Shown here: piece by piece, positions 24,489-35,207 of the stretch | How the letters are laid out: every line of letters starts with the position of its first letter | How positions within the stretch are numbered: the first letter of the stretch is position 1 | Source of the DNA: Prosthecobacter sp. | Lineage (GTDB): Bacteria; Verrucomicrobiota; Verrucomicrobiia; Verrucomicrobiales; Verrucomicrobiaceae | NCBI RefSeq assembly: GCF_014879935.1 | Contig: NZ_JACSRD010000123.1 | Location: 62,001-126,000, forward strand | Reading direction: 5' to 3' | DNA length: 64,000 nt | Position numbers and translations under genes: made by a program | Notes under the pieces: generated by a model | Databases searched by the model: none | Told to the model about the DNA's origin: nothing | What the model saw: the letters and a program-made list of their open reading frames with translations, nothing else

Positions 24489-26154
24489 TTTTCTTCTCCT
24501 CCCCGACCTGCTGGATGCCCTTGAAGTACTCTTTGACGCCTTCCTTGACCTCGGCGGGCACGTCTTCGCGTTGGATGAAGCTTTCTACCTGACGCTGGAA
24601 GACTTTTTCTTGAAGCGTGGCGGTGCGGGTGGCCTTGCCGCTGCCGCTGTCGGCGGATTCGATGCTGGTGTTGCTGGGGCCGGCGCCTTTCTGGCCGGTG
24701 AGCTGGTCGCGGTTGCCGTTGTCGCGGGTGGGATCGCTTTCGGCGCGGCGGTCTTCGGAGCTGCCCCATCCGGCTTTTTTGCCGCCGGGTTTCTGGCCGA
24801 GGCATTGGCCCAGGCTCTGGCATTCTTTGTTGCCGAGGTAGCCCTGGCACTGGCCGGCGCACTGGCTGAGCTTTTGCAGCTTCTTCATCATGTCACGCTG
24901 CCCGGCGGACTGGCACATGCTCTGACAGAGGCTCTGCAGCTGCTGGTTGGCTTGGTTCTGGCATTGCTGGCACTGGCTTTGATTCTGCTGCGACTGGTTT
25001 TGCTGCTGAAGCTGCTGTTCGAGGTTCTGCACGGCCTGTTCGAGCGCGGCCATCTGCTGGTCCATGCTCTGCTGGCCCTGGCTGCCTTGCTGTCCCTGCG
25101 CCTGCTGCTGGTTGTTGCCGTTCTGTTGGGAGTTTTGATTCTGGCTGGACTGGGACTGGTTGCCCTGGTTCTGATTGCCCTGCTTGCCGGTGCGCTGCTG
25201 GAAGTTGCGCGCGGCGGCGGCCATGCGTTGGGAGGCGGACTTGAGTTTTGCCAGTTCCTTCTGCGCCTCGTCGGGTTTTCGCACATCGGCCTGCAGCTTC
25301 ATCTGGCGGAGCTGCTCGGCGGCGTTGCGGTAGTTCTGCTCTTCGAGCGATTTGGCGATGGGTTTGAGCTCGGCGACCTGCTGCATTTCCTGCGCGGCCT
25401 TGGAAAGCAATTGCTCGGTGTCGCGCTGGCTGAGCTTCTGCGCGGCTTCGGTCAATTTGCGCTCGAGTTCGGCGTACTGGCGCATCGCGGCCTTTTGATC
25501 CTTCGTTTCGCGCAGTTCCTTCACCCACTGACGCCATTCGTCGGGACGCAGCAGCTCCTTCTCATCCTCGCTGGCGGTTTTGAGCAGGTCCTCAATCTGC
25601 TTTTCGAGTTCCTCGTTGATCTCGTCGGTCTTGCGGGTCGTCTCTTCTTCCAAAGCGATGCGTTCCAGCACGATGGGCGAGGCTTTTTTGAAGCCCATGA
25701 CGAAACAGGCCATCAACAGCACGCCGGCGATCGTCAGCACGCGCCGCGGCCAGGTGATCGGCAGGCTGTGCGGCGAGAGCGCCTGCACGCGTACGGCGGT
25801 GGCTTCTGCCTGAAGCGCGATGAATTCGCCCTCGCGCTTGGCTTCGCTGAAGCCGAGATGCGAACTGATGGCGTCCTTGAGATCAAAGTGCTCATCGGCG
25901 ACGCGTGCGGCCTTGCGCGCTGAGACGCGGCCTGCGAGCCACAGTGCCAGCGCGAGCAGCGGCAGGAGCACAGCGGCGGCGATGTAGCCGATACGCGGCA
26001 CGGCGTAACCTTGCGCCACCCACCACACGCACCAGATGCAAAGTGCGACTCCGATGGCGAGCAGCGAGCCGCAGAGAACTCGCACGAGCCATGCGAGATC
26101 GAGACGGGATTTCACTGCGGTGACAAACGCGAGGATGCGATCATGAGCAGGCAT
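24478..26154 (-). CDS. Membrane protein with long Gln/Asn- and Cys-rich tail
   Basis: 558 residues. Three hydrophobic segments (about 21-47, 55-74 and 147-165) are followed by a Glu/Lys/Gln-rich coiled coil (~170-310), a Gln/Asn/Ser low-complexity stretch (~315-400), a segment with eight cysteines in about 60 residues (CQQCQNQ, LCQSMCQ, CAGQCQG, KECQSLGQC), and a helical C-terminus. No family was recognised with confidence; similar proteins occur beside MoxR/VWA clusters. The last codons and stop (KNVE, TGA) are read from the ATGACGAATG repeat, so the original C-terminus may have been altered by that insertion. Confidence 0.75.
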   Translation of the reverse strand: MPAHDRILAFVTAVKSRLDLAWLVRVLCGSLLAIGVALCIWCVWWVAQGYAVPRIGYIAAAVLLPLLALALWLAGRVSARKAARVADEHFDLKDAISSHLGFSEAKREGEFIALQAEATAVRVQALSPHSLPITWPRRVLTIAGVLLMACFVMGFKKASPIVLERIALEEETTRKTDEINEELEKQIEDLLKTASEDEKELLRPDEWRQWVKELRETKDQKAAMRQYAELERKLTEAAQKLSQRDTEQLLSKAAQEMQQVAELKPIAKSLEEQNYRNAAEQLRQMKLQADVRKPDEAQKELAKLKSASQRMAAAARNFQQRTGKQGNQNQGNQSQSSQNQNSQQNGNNQQQAQGQQGSQGQQSMDQQMAALEQAVQNLEQQLQQQNQSQQNQSQCQQCQNQANQQLQSLCQSMCQSAGQRDMMKKLQKLSQCAGQCQGYLGNKECQSLGQCLGQKPGGKKAGWGSSEDRRAESDPTRDNGNRDQLTGQKGAGPSNTSIESADSGSGKATRTATLQEKVFQRQVESFIQREDVPAEVKEGVKEYFKGIQQVGEEKKNVE

Positions 26155-26238
26155 GGTGTGAGCGGATTGTTTGGGGTTTTATCAGAGCGGAACGTCAGCG
26201 ACAAGATTTGCTTGGGAAGATCGTGCGCGCCGTTTTGG

Positions 26239-29200
26239 CTATCCGGCAGGTTGGAGGCGTTTGAGGGCGGCTTCGCGGGTTTTCTTGATGCCAGCGCCGA
26301 GGCGCTTTTCGTCGAGCTGGGCGAGGACTTGGGCCGCTTCGGCCTTTTTGCCGGTGCGTTCGAGGACTTCGGCCTGTTTGACCGCGTAACCGGCGGCAAG
26401 GTTGTAGTCTTTCTCATTGCCCTTCCGCGCGTGCTGGAAGGCGAGGGCGTAAAGGCCGGCGGCAGCGTCCGTTTTGCCGTTGGCGGCGAGGAGATCGGCC
26501 GCTTCGCTGGCGGTGCGGCCCATGCGCGGCAGGGCCTCGGCGATCGGGGTGGCGGCGGCGGCAAACTCCTCCGGTTTGAACACGCGGCTCTTCTGCACGA
26601 GGTCGTTGGCGAGATTCGGGATGCCGGGGCCGGTGGCTGGATACTTGGTGGCACACCATTCGTCTTTGGCGACAGCGGCGACGAGCTGGCCGCGCTGCTC
26701 GGGCGAGAGGCGCATGTGCTTCTGCGTGCCGGCGAACTGCCGGATGTAGTCCCACATTTCCCAGCGGCCCTGGATGCGCTTCTTGAAGTCACGTTTGTCG
26801 GCGTCGCTCAGCCCTTGGCGCCATTTCTCAAAGACGGGCTGCTCATTGCTAGCCACATGGATGAGCCACTTCTGCGAGATGCAGTCGGCCACGTGCAGGT
26901 CACGCAAGTCCTCGGGTGTTTTCGCGATCACGTGTTCGAGGAAAGGCAGCACCGTGCGGATGTTTGGCTCGCGGCCGGCTTCGGATTCGTGCGACCAGTG
27001 CCAGTTTGCCACCCAGGTCGGCCCCCAACCGGTTTCTTTGACAGCGGAGCGCTGGTAGTAGCTCTGGCTGTAGCGGGCCTTCAAAGCGACATCGTAGGCC
27101 GCGATGTTGGGCTGCACGTCACCCTGCACCGCCTTCCAGCCGAGGGAGAATTGCAGCGGCTTCAGCTGGCGCCAGTGCTCCCACGTTTCCTCGATGGCGG
27201 CCAGTGCGTTGAGGTCCGTCTTCGCAGCAATGGCATCGACATCGGTGTGGATCATCTTCGCGGCGTCGTAGAACTGGCTGAGGATCTCCACGCTGTCCTT
27301 GCGCATCTCATCGTTGCTGAACCTGGTCTCCTTGAAACGTCGCGCGAGGTCCTTGAAGCGTTCGTCGCGGCTCTTGAAGCCAGGAATGGCCGCCTGCTCG
27401 TGTTTGGCGGGATCTTTGAGGTAGGAGAGGTAAATCTCGCCCAGGAAGGCAAGTCCGGGGTCACCGCAGGCTTCTTTGAAGACGGGGAGGTTTTCGACGA
27501 GTTCCTTGCTCCACAGCAGTTCCTTCTGCGGATCCATCAAGAAGCCGCGCCACTCGGCGGTGAAGTGCTCCGCCGCCAGTTTCGGCTGGCCGCCAGACAT
27601 GAGACTGGCGATGCCAGAGGGCTCGTTGCTGAGCGTGTGATGGAAGCGGCGCAGCATCTCACGCATCCAGTCGTCGTTGCCGGCGCGTGCGGTCATGCGC
27701 AGCACGCTGTTGATGACCCAGTCACAGGGATTGTAGGCCGAGAGGCCGCCGCTGTTGCAGCGGGCCAGCCACGCGTCCCAGTGCTCCTGCGCGGCCGCTT
27801 TCCACGCGTCATCGACCGGCAGGCGATTGAAGCCGCGCATGATCCAGGCGTATTGATAGCCGTGCAGGCAGTGCTTCTGCTTCTGTGACTCCAAAGCGGC
27901 CGCTGCGCCGAGTTTCGCGCATTCCGCGTCCATGCCATCGACCGCCTTGTAGGCCAGGTGATGCGCCAGCGCCTGCCGCACGCGCGCATTGACGCTCTTG
28001 TTGCTCAAATGGCCGCGATAGTGCTCCCAGGCCGGTTGCAGGCCGCCAGCAGCCTCGATGGCCTTCTTGGTGCCTTCGTTCTGCGCCGTCTGCGGTTCGA
28101 AAGCGAGGAAGACGCGGCCGGCGAAGTCGAGTTCCTTAACCAGCGCGGCCTGCGGATGATCCTTGGGCGCTTTGACCGCCCAATTCAGCGCGGCGACGCG
28201 TTGGGCGGCCGGCAGCTTGGTGAAAAAGTCGTGGAAGGCGATGCCGACGAGCGTGTGCGGCGTGTCACCGAGCTGCGTGGACAGCGCTTTGAGCATCGCA
28301 TCGAGTCCGCGGCCCATGGCACCGCCGCCGCCGTTGTTGCGCCATACTTCCATCAGCGCCTGACCGTAGCCGGAGCTCTGCGACCAGCCGTTCATCGCCA
28401 AGTAACCCGTCGTGTCCGTGTGGTACAGCCGCATCACAAAGCCGATGGCCTCGATCTTCGGCATTTTGCGGAGCAGATCGTCGAAGGTCTCTGAGCGCGC
28501 GGTCCAGCCATTGCCGCTGCTGTAGCCATCCCAGCCGCCGGAGCGTTCCTTCGCCTCGACCAAAGCGCAGGCGGCGAGGAAGAGCTTCTCAGCCTTGTCG
28601 CGATCGGTCGGAATCAAGGTGCGCAGCGCCTCGACGAGCTTGGCGTCGTAGGCCTCGTGGTCGGTGGTGATGTCGTCGGTGCGTGTCGCAGCGATCCACC
28701 GGTCGATTTCATCGAGTGACTTCTTCTGTTCAGCGCCGAGGAAGGGCTCCAGCACCTTCACGAGCGCGGGGTCGGCGTTCGCCGGCTGGTGGAGTGCGGG
28801 AATCTGCGATTTGATCAGCGTCATGATGGCAGGGCCGCTGTTCACCGGGATCATTGCCACGTCGGCGGCACGGCGTTTCAGCAGGGCGGTCAATGCGGGT
28901 GCCGGTGCCTCTTGCAAGAAGGCCTCGCAGAACTCCACGCCGAAGGTGCGGGTCTTCAGCGCCGCCAGACGGCTGCCCAGGTCATTCGCGGTGTCGCGAT
29001 TCTCACGGATCTTCTTCAAGAGCGTCACCTGGAGGCAGTTCGGCTCCTCCGGCAGGCGAAGCTGGGCGGCTTCACCCGCCCATCCGAGCGAATGAAGCGC
29101 GGAGACCAGGTTGTCCGGCGATTTGAGCACGGCGGCCATGTTGTACTCGCTGTTGCGCACCCAGTTCGCGTTGTCAGTGGCACCGACCAGGCTGGCCATG

Positions 29201-32200
29201 TGGAAACCGGCACCGAAGGTGGCGGGATTGCGCACGAGGTTGCTGATCGTCTGCAGCAGGCTGTAGGCGGCCTGGTTGTTCATGGAGCCGCCACGACCAT
29301 AATACGACAGGATCGTGGGCTGCATGGTCTTCACCCAGGTGTCGCGTTTGTCGCCGAGAGCTGCGGAAATGACGCGGATCAGGAAGGGCTCCATCGGCTC
29401 CTCCGGTTTCAGCCGCGCACGGATGCTGATGTAATGCTGCACGGCGTAGGCGCTGCTGAAGGATCTGTTTTGCTTCAGTGTGTCGGCCACCAGGTCGTCC
29501 AGCAACAGGTCCTTGAGACCGCGTTCCTCCCAGCGGTCCACCACCCATACGGCGAAGGGGTCCTGGCCGTAGCTCGAGCGGCCGCGTGCCGACGCCGTGG
29601 TCAGGTAGGCACGCGCTGTGGTGACGAAGGTCTCAGGCTGACACGTCCAGAGCTTCACCTCGGCCTGGAGCAGCGTGTATTGCGCTGGATCAAGCGCCGC
29701 CTTCGCCAGCGGCATCACCTCCAGCTCGATCTTTTCTGGCTGCTTGTCCTTCCAGGCACGCCAGACGAGGAACTCGGCTGGAGCGGGAGCCCAGAAGCCC
29801 GCCACTTCCTGATAGAAACCGTAGCGGCGGGTCACATTCGTCGAGCGAGAGTTCCGCGGTGCCTGCTTCGCCTCTTCCAGCACCTTGCGAGCAAGGTTTG
29901 ACAGTTCATCGAGCCTGCCGCTGTCCTGAAGCGTCACACAGGCGAAGCGGCGAAAACCCTCCTCCGCCAGCACCGGGTGTTTCATGAAGGCAAGGCAGAG
30001 CTGGTCATGCACCTCGCGACGGCGCCTGCCCTGCGGACTGTCGGCGGGGAGGTAGCGCTCCGACGAATCGTTGCCCGAGTGTCCGGGGCGGGCATATAAA
30101 TGAGGCAGACGTGGCTCACGATAGGTCTGGTTGGCGATGATGGCGGGCAGGTCCACCATCCATTCGAGGCCCTTCACGCCCGCTCCCGGCGGTGCGGCGT
30201 CCAGCATGGCGGCAAAGGAGGCGGTGATGCTCATGCGGCCCTCAAAAGGCAGCGAGCTGTCGCGATTCAGCAGCTCGATGATCTGGTTGCCGAGATTGGA
30301 CTTTTGAAACGCGGCCATGGGCACCTCGGCCATCAGTTTGACAGCCCGCTGCGGATCGGTCTGGGCGATGAGGGCGCAGAGGCGCAGGCGGGCGTCGTAA
30401 TGCTGCGGATTCACCGCCACGATCTTCTCCAGCGTCTTCTGCGCGGCCGCCTGGTCGGCAATCAGCTCAAGGAACTGCGCATGCTCGAAGAGCTTCGTCG
30501 GCGTGGCCGACTCGCCGGGATCAAAGGCGGCCTTCACCTTTGCCTGGACGGCGGGCCGGCTGGCGATGCGCATGATCTCCTTCGCACGGCTGATCGCGTA
30601 GCTCTGGTTGTTGTTGTTCATGTAGGAAATGGCGTTGTGCAGCTGCTTCACCGCCTCCTTCACCAGTGCCTCCTCGTCTTTGCCGCCCGCCAGTTGCTGT
30701 AGCTTCTTCGTGTCGATGTTCGAGCTGCTGTAGCTGTAGGACGAACGTTGCGTGACGGTCGGGGCGGCCACGATGGCCACGCGAGACCACTGATCGGCCT
30801 CATCGGCCAGGCCGAGGTATTTCATCGCGGCGATCAGCTCCTCCTTCTGCTCAGAGGTCACACGGGCGCTGCGCAGGCGGCGCACGGCCATCTGCGCCGG
30901 TTCCAGCCCAGGACTTCCGGCCGGCTGTTTCAATTTGAGCGCCGCATGAGCCAGCGCGGCGTCGAAGGACGACCGCACCTCCGCCGGAATGGCCATGCCT
31001 GAGGCGCGGACGAGCAGCTCGATGACGCGGTCGTATTGATCCTCGATGCTGAGCCAGGATGCCGCGAGCAGGAGGTCATCCACGGAGGGATTCGGCGCAT
31101 CCAGCAGCTTCTGCACCTCCGCTTTCACGCGGTCGCGATCTCCGGCCTTGTAGGCCAGCAGCATGCGCAGCGGAGCTGACTTCACGCCGTCGAGCAGCGG
31201 CTTCACCCCGGCGTAGTCCTCCGGCTCGGGCTCCATTTTGTCGCCGGGGTCGGGATTGTAGAGGTCCTTGCGGCTGAAGTAGAGCGTCAGCATCGGCGGC
31301 AGCGCCATTCCGCCGGGAAAGGGCAGTCGCTTGATCATTTCCGTGCTGGTGCTCTGCGACCGGCGATTGAACTGGCTCACCGATTTTGTCCATGATTGCC
31401 GGGTCGGTTCATGCTCCCGCCAGATGCGCACCTCACGCTCCAGGAGATCGACAAACTCCCGCCACGCCTGCTGCGTGCGGCAGGCGTTCGCGGCATTCGG
31501 AAGGCCGGTGTTCATGATCGGATTCGGCCCCGCGTCGGGACTGACGCGGTCGAGGTTCTTCAGCATGAGCGCCAGGATGCGTTTGCGCACAGGTTCAGAC
31601 AGGAAAGTGGACGAGGAATTGTCCCGCATGCTTTGGGAGCCACCGATGGCGGACCCCAAATAGTAAAAGGCCGTTCCCACGTTCAGCATCTCCTCCGCCG
31701 GCACTTTCTCCAAGGCGTCCAGGGCCGCGACGATCATCGGCGCTCCTTTTTCACTGTCGGCCTGGACCGCCTGCAGGGCCGCCTGGGCCGCCAGCTCAGG
31801 ATGTGTTGTCTTGAAGGCCTCAAACGCCTTCGTGGCCGTGTCGAGGCTGACGTTGTCCCAATTGCTCGTCAGTTGGGCCAGGATGACGAGATCGCCAGGA
31901 TGCTTCTCCAGCGCATCCGGGGACATCTGCAGACGGTGGTATTGGTCCAGGTCAAAGATGTCCAGGTAGCGGGCCGCCGGGACGCCCAGACGTCCGGCCT
32001 CAGCGATCAGCGCGGCCTGCTTTTCCGTCGTCTCCAGCTTCAACAACGCGACCAGATGCGCCAGCCCCATGGAACGCAAGTTGCCCAGGCTCGCGGGTGC
32101 CATGACCGCGCGACTGGCGGTCTGGCCCGAAAAGCGAATCGCATTGTTGCGGTAGTTGTAGGCCTGGTAACCGCTGCCGTAATCCGTGAGGCGGATCAGA

Positions 32201-35073
32201 TCGACAAAGCCCTCCGGCACGCGCTTCTCCAGCTTTGCCAGGTAGGCGCTGCGCGTGTCGGGCGTCTTCCGGGCGGCCGCGATTGAAGGCAGCTCCTCCT
32301 GTTGCGCCATGAGACGCATGAAAAGGGCGGTGGCCTCCGCCGTGCGGCTTTCCTCCTCCAGCGACACGGCCAGCAGGTAGCCGAGGCGATAATCCTGCGC
32401 ATGCTGCCGGACGAGCGGCTCCAGGAAGCTGGCGGCCCGTTTCCAGTCCTGCTGCGCGGTCATGCCTTTGGCGAGCGCCAGCGCATCATCAGCCGCCATC
32501 TGCGCCCCACCGGCGATCTCGTAGAGCAGGCGGTAGCCTTTGTTGGCGTCGCCATACTCGATCTGGATCGAGGCGATCATCTGCTCCACGCGTGATCCTT
32601 TGTCGCGGACGGCGACCCGCTCCAGCCCCTCGACCGCCTGCTTCCAGCGGCCCATGTCCAGATCGGCACGAGCGATCTGCAAAGCGAGAGTCACATCATC
32701 CGGCCGCAGCCGCATCGCCTCGCGCAGCGACCGTTCCTGCTCGGTGGTGTTGCCTGCCACCCGATGAATCTCCGCCAGCGCCAGCCAGGACGAGGCATCG
32801 CCACGATTGGTGCGCTGACGCTCGACGAACTTGTCGATCAGCGGCTTCAACTGGCCGCGATCACTCGCCAGACGTGCCAGGGTGGCCACCCAGCGCATTT
32901 TGTCCTCCGGCTTCTCCTCTTTCTCGAACAAACCGAGGTAAATCCGCTCCGCGTCGCTCATCTGGCCGAGATCCGCATACGCGGAGGCCAGGGCGTCTGC
33001 CACGGACTCGTCGTCCTCGAATTTCCGGGCTGCGGCGGTGAGCACCGGCAGAGCATCGCGTGCCTTGCCGGACTGCTGCAGCAGCCGTGCCTCACGCAAC
33101 CAGGGCGTGGTGGAGCCCGGCGAAAGCTTCTTCCACTCCGCCACCCACTTCAGCGCCTCTTCAGGCTTTCCGGCACGCTCCACGAGATCGACCAACTGCT
33201 GAACGTGGGTCGAATTGCGTCCCTGAGGCAGGCTGACGAGCTTTTCCGCCTCCTGCGCGGCCCGCAGCCAGTCCTGGCGCGACTCCAGCAGCTTCACCAA
33301 GCGTGTCTGCGCGGCCAGCGCATGCTCCGGCGGCATTTCCCGCAGCACCTTTTCAGCACCGAGGCGGTCCTGCGCTTCCTCCAGCAGCGTAGCGAGCAAA
33401 ATGCGCTCCTGGACGCTGCCGGGCTTCGCTCGCAGTTCGTTCAGCGTGGCCGTCATCTTTTCCTCGGACGACTTCAAAGCGGTCACTGCCTGACGCAGCG
33501 CATCATCGAGCGATGAAGCATCCGAAGTCGCCCGAACCCGGGCCAGCGCCCATGGAACGGCATCCGTTTCCTTCTTCGAGCCGAGCGCCGCGTTCACCAG
33601 CAGGCCGAGGAAACGTTCGTCACGCTCGAATTCGGCAAGACGTGCCTGCAAAACCTCCATCGCCGCCTGCGATTCCAGCCGCGCCATCAGAGCCTGGCCG
33701 ACGGCCATGAGCTGGCCCAAGTCGCCGTTCTTGGCGAGGTCACGCCAGATCGCCAGCGCGGCATCGCGTTTGCCGCTGCGATGCAAGTAATGCGCCTGCG
33801 CCTCCTTCGCGGCGGTGCTGGCAGGAAACGCCGCCACCATGCGCTCGTAAGCCGCCGTGGCGTCATCGCCGCGTTCCCAGCTCTCATACAACCGGGCCAC
33901 GCGCAGGTGATCGAACTCCGTGGTGGCCTTCGCGGCCAGAAACTTCTCCAGCGTGGCTTTCGAGGCCGCTTTGTCCTTCGCCCGCTCCTGCAAGGTCGCG
34001 AGGCGGATCAGCAGCTCGCGATCGTCCGGCGATTGCTCCAGCAGCACGTTGGTTTGCGCGATCGCTTCTTTGAACTGCTCAAAACGGTCGAGCAGATCGA
34101 GGTAGCTCTCGCGCAGATCCCGCTGTCCCGGCGTTTTTTGCAGCAGCGTGGCGTAGATCGCCAGCGCCTTGTCCTTTTCACCGAGTTCGGCCAGCACCCG
34201 TGCCCGCTGGCGGTCCAGCGCCGTGCGCTGCGGATGCGTGGCCTGCAGTTCCTCCAGTTTCTTCGCCAGTCCGCTCACGTTTTCGTCGCGTCGGAAGGTC
34301 GCCTCGATCTGCGCCAGCACCTCGCCCTCGATCCAGGTGCCCTGGCCGGTGTCCGCGAGCGTGTCGGACATGAGCTTCAGCGCGTCGTCTTTCTTCGACG
34401 CACGGAGGTGGATGTCCGCGAGGCGCAGTTTGCGCACGGTCTTCGTGTAGGCGTCCGTGGTGCGGCTGATCAGCGCCTGCATCTGCGCCTCGGCCTCGGC
34501 GAAAAGACCTTCATCGAGCTGCAATTCGACGATCTCCTCGACCAAGTCCTCGTCATCGGCGTTCGCCTTCAGCAGATCCCGCCACGCCTGCAAAGCGGTG
34601 TCCGGTTTGCCCGTGCGCAGCAGCCAGCGGCCTCGCAGTTGGCCGATCTCCCGTTCAATCGAGGCCTCAGCGCCGGCTTTTTCCGATTCGGCCAGTGATT
34701 TGAGCGCCTTCTCGAACTCCATCGTCCGCGCTTCGAGTTTCGCGCGCTGCAACCAGCCGCGAGCGTTCTTCGCATCCTTCTCCAAAGCCGCCGCATAGGC
34801 CTTCAGCGCCTCGGTTTCATCGCCACGTTGCTCGTGGAAGATCGCCAGCACGAGCAGATCAGCGGCAGATTCGGTCCGTGTGCTCAGATAGGCCGCCAGG
34901 CTCTCCGCCGTGCCCGTTTCCATCCACGCGGCGTAGAAGCGATCATAAACCAGCCCGGGCTGCGGCCGCTTCAGCAGCATCTGGTGATATTTCTCCGCCT
35001 CAGGGCCCGGAGGGGTCACTGATTGCCCAAAACAGACGACAGCCAGCAGGAAGGGTAGAATCCGAGCGCGCAT
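26239..35073 (-). CDS. Giant secreted TPR-repeat protein (2,944 residues)
   Basis: A signal peptide (MRARILPFLLAVVCFGQS) is followed by a very long helical-repeat protein. The first ~980 residues are dense in tetratricopeptide-like pairs (for example GDETEALKAYAAALEKDAKN, GWLQRAKLEARTMEFEKALK, GKPDTALQAWRDLLKANADD). The rest is still helical but with fewer clear repeats, and includes aromatic, Gly/Ser-rich parts (GGWDGYSSGNGW, SQSSGYGQALMEVWRNNGGG). No enzyme motif was found. It probably acts as an extracytoplasmic scaffold. It stands first in the minus-strand run that continues into the MoxR/VWA genes, 84 bases before the next start, so a shared transcript is plausible. Confidence 0.85.
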   Translation of the reverse strand: MRARILPFLLAVVCFGQSVTPPGPEAEKYHQMLLKRPQPGLVYDRFYAAWMETGTAESLAAYLSTRTESAADLLVLAIFHEQRGDETEALKAYAAALEKDAKNARGWLQRAKLEARTMEFEKALKSLAESEKAGAEASIEREIGQLRGRWLLRTGKPDTALQAWRDLLKANADDEDLVEEIVELQLDEGLFAEAEAQMQALISRTTDAYTKTVRKLRLADIHLRASKKDDALKLMSDTLADTGQGTWIEGEVLAQIEATFRRDENVSGLAKKLEELQATHPQRTALDRQRARVLAELGEKDKALAIYATLLQKTPGQRDLRESYLDLLDRFEQFKEAIAQTNVLLEQSPDDRELLIRLATLQERAKDKAASKATLEKFLAAKATTEFDHLRVARLYESWERGDDATAAYERMVAAFPASTAAKEAQAHYLHRSGKRDAALAIWRDLAKNGDLGQLMAVGQALMARLESQAAMEVLQARLAEFERDERFLGLLVNAALGSKKETDAVPWALARVRATSDASSLDDALRQAVTALKSSEEKMTATLNELRAKPGSVQERILLATLLEEAQDRLGAEKVLREMPPEHALAAQTRLVKLLESRQDWLRAAQEAEKLVSLPQGRNSTHVQQLVDLVERAGKPEEALKWVAEWKKLSPGSTTPWLREARLLQQSGKARDALPVLTAAARKFEDDESVADALASAYADLGQMSDAERIYLGLFEKEEKPEDKMRWVATLARLASDRGQLKPLIDKFVERQRTNRGDASSWLALAEIHRVAGNTTEQERSLREAMRLRPDDVTLALQIARADLDMGRWKQAVEGLERVAVRDKGSRVEQMIASIQIEYGDANKGYRLLYEIAGGAQMAADDALALAKGMTAQQDWKRAASFLEPLVRQHAQDYRLGYLLAVSLEEESRTAEATALFMRLMAQQEELPSIAAARKTPDTRSAYLAKLEKRVPEGFVDLIRLTDYGSGYQAYNYRNNAIRFSGQTASRAVMAPASLGNLRSMGLAHLVALLKLETTEKQAALIAEAGRLGVPAARYLDIFDLDQYHRLQMSPDALEKHPGDLVILAQLTSNWDNVSLDTATKAFEAFKTTHPELAAQAALQAVQADSEKGAPMIVAALDALEKVPAEEMLNVGTAFYYLGSAIGGSQSMRDNSSSTFLSEPVRKRILALMLKNLDRVSPDAGPNPIMNTGLPNAANACRTQQAWREFVDLLEREVRIWREHEPTRQSWTKSVSQFNRRSQSTSTEMIKRLPFPGGMALPPMLTLYFSRKDLYNPDPGDKMEPEPEDYAGVKPLLDGVKSAPLRMLLAYKAGDRDRVKAEVQKLLDAPNPSVDDLLLAASWLSIEDQYDRVIELLVRASGMAIPAEVRSSFDAALAHAALKLKQPAGSPGLEPAQMAVRRLRSARVTSEQKEELIAAMKYLGLADEADQWSRVAIVAAPTVTQRSSYSYSSSNIDTKKLQQLAGGKDEEALVKEAVKQLHNAISYMNNNNQSYAISRAKEIMRIASRPAVQAKVKAAFDPGESATPTKLFEHAQFLELIADQAAAQKTLEKIVAVNPQHYDARLRLCALIAQTDPQRAVKLMAEVPMAAFQKSNLGNQIIELLNRDSSLPFEGRMSITASFAAMLDAAPPGAGVKGLEWMVDLPAIIANQTYREPRLPHLYARPGHSGNDSSERYLPADSPQGRRRREVHDQLCLAFMKHPVLAEEGFRRFACVTLQDSGRLDELSNLARKVLEEAKQAPRNSRSTNVTRRYGFYQEVAGFWAPAPAEFLVWRAWKDKQPEKIELEVMPLAKAALDPAQYTLLQAEVKLWTCQPETFVTTARAYLTTASARGRSSYGQDPFAVWVVDRWEERGLKDLLLDDLVADTLKQNRSFSSAYAVQHYISIRARLKPEEPMEPFLIRVISAALGDKRDTWVKTMQPTILSYYGRGGSMNNQAAYSLLQTISNLVRNPATFGAGFHMASLVGATDNANWVRNSEYNMAAVLKSPDNLVSALHSLGWAGEAAQLRLPEEPNCLQVTLLKKIRENRDTANDLGSRLAALKTRTFGVEFCEAFLQEAPAPALTALLKRRAADVAMIPVNSGPAIMTLIKSQIPALHQPANADPALVKVLEPFLGAEQKKSLDEIDRWIAATRTDDITTDHEAYDAKLVEALRTLIPTDRDKAEKLFLAACALVEAKERSGGWDGYSSGNGWTARSETFDDLLRKMPKIEAIGFVMRLYHTDTTGYLAMNGWSQSSGYGQALMEVWRNNGGGGAMGRGLDAMLKALSTQLGDTPHTLVGIAFHDFFTKLPAAQRVAALNWAVKAPKDHPQAALVKELDFAGRVFLAFEPQTAQNEGTKKAIEAAGGLQPAWEHYRGHLSNKSVNARVRQALAHHLAYKAVDGMDAECAKLGAAAALESQKQKHCLHGYQYAWIMRGFNRLPVDDAWKAAAQEHWDAWLARCNSGGLSAYNPCDWVINSVLRMTARAGNDDWMREMLRRFHHTLSNEPSGIASLMSGGQPKLAAEHFTAEWRGFLMDPQKELLWSKELVENLPVFKEACGDPGLAFLGEIYLSYLKDPAKHEQAAIPGFKSRDERFKDLARRFKETRFSNDEMRKDSVEILSQFYDAAKMIHTDVDAIAAKTDLNALAAIEETWEHWRQLKPLQFSLGWKAVQGDVQPNIAAYDVALKARYSQSYYQRSAVKETGWGPTWVANWHWSHESEAGREPNIRTVLPFLEHVIAKTPEDLRDLHVADCISQKWLIHVASNEQPVFEKWRQGLSDADKRDFKKRIQGRWEMWDYIRQFAGTQKHMRLSPEQRGQLVAAVAKDEWCATKYPATGPGIPNLANDLVQKSRVFKPEEFAAAATPIAEALPRMGRTASEAADLLAANGKTDAAAGLYALAFQHARKGNEKDYNLAAGYAVKQAEVLERTGKKAEAAQVLAQLDEKRLGAGIKKTREAALKRLQPAG

Positions 35074-35207
35074 AAACGAATTTTGCGGAGCCTTTTACCA
35101 AAAAATCCGGGGCGGCGGCAATGCTGAAGCCGCATGGACAGATAATCGTGAAAGACAGGCGGGGCTTTCCGCGCATTATCGCCCCCTCTCAATCCAGCCA
35201 TCCTGCC

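Noticed and set aside
24382-25923. Plus-strand frame of 513 codons, Leu/Ala-rich, resembling a membrane protein
   Set aside because: It is the complement of the Gln-rich repeats (CAG/CTG), which read as Leu on the other strand; not a gene.
26011-27888. Plus-strand frame of 625 codons
   Set aside because: Antisense to the giant TPR protein; no domain or signal recognised.
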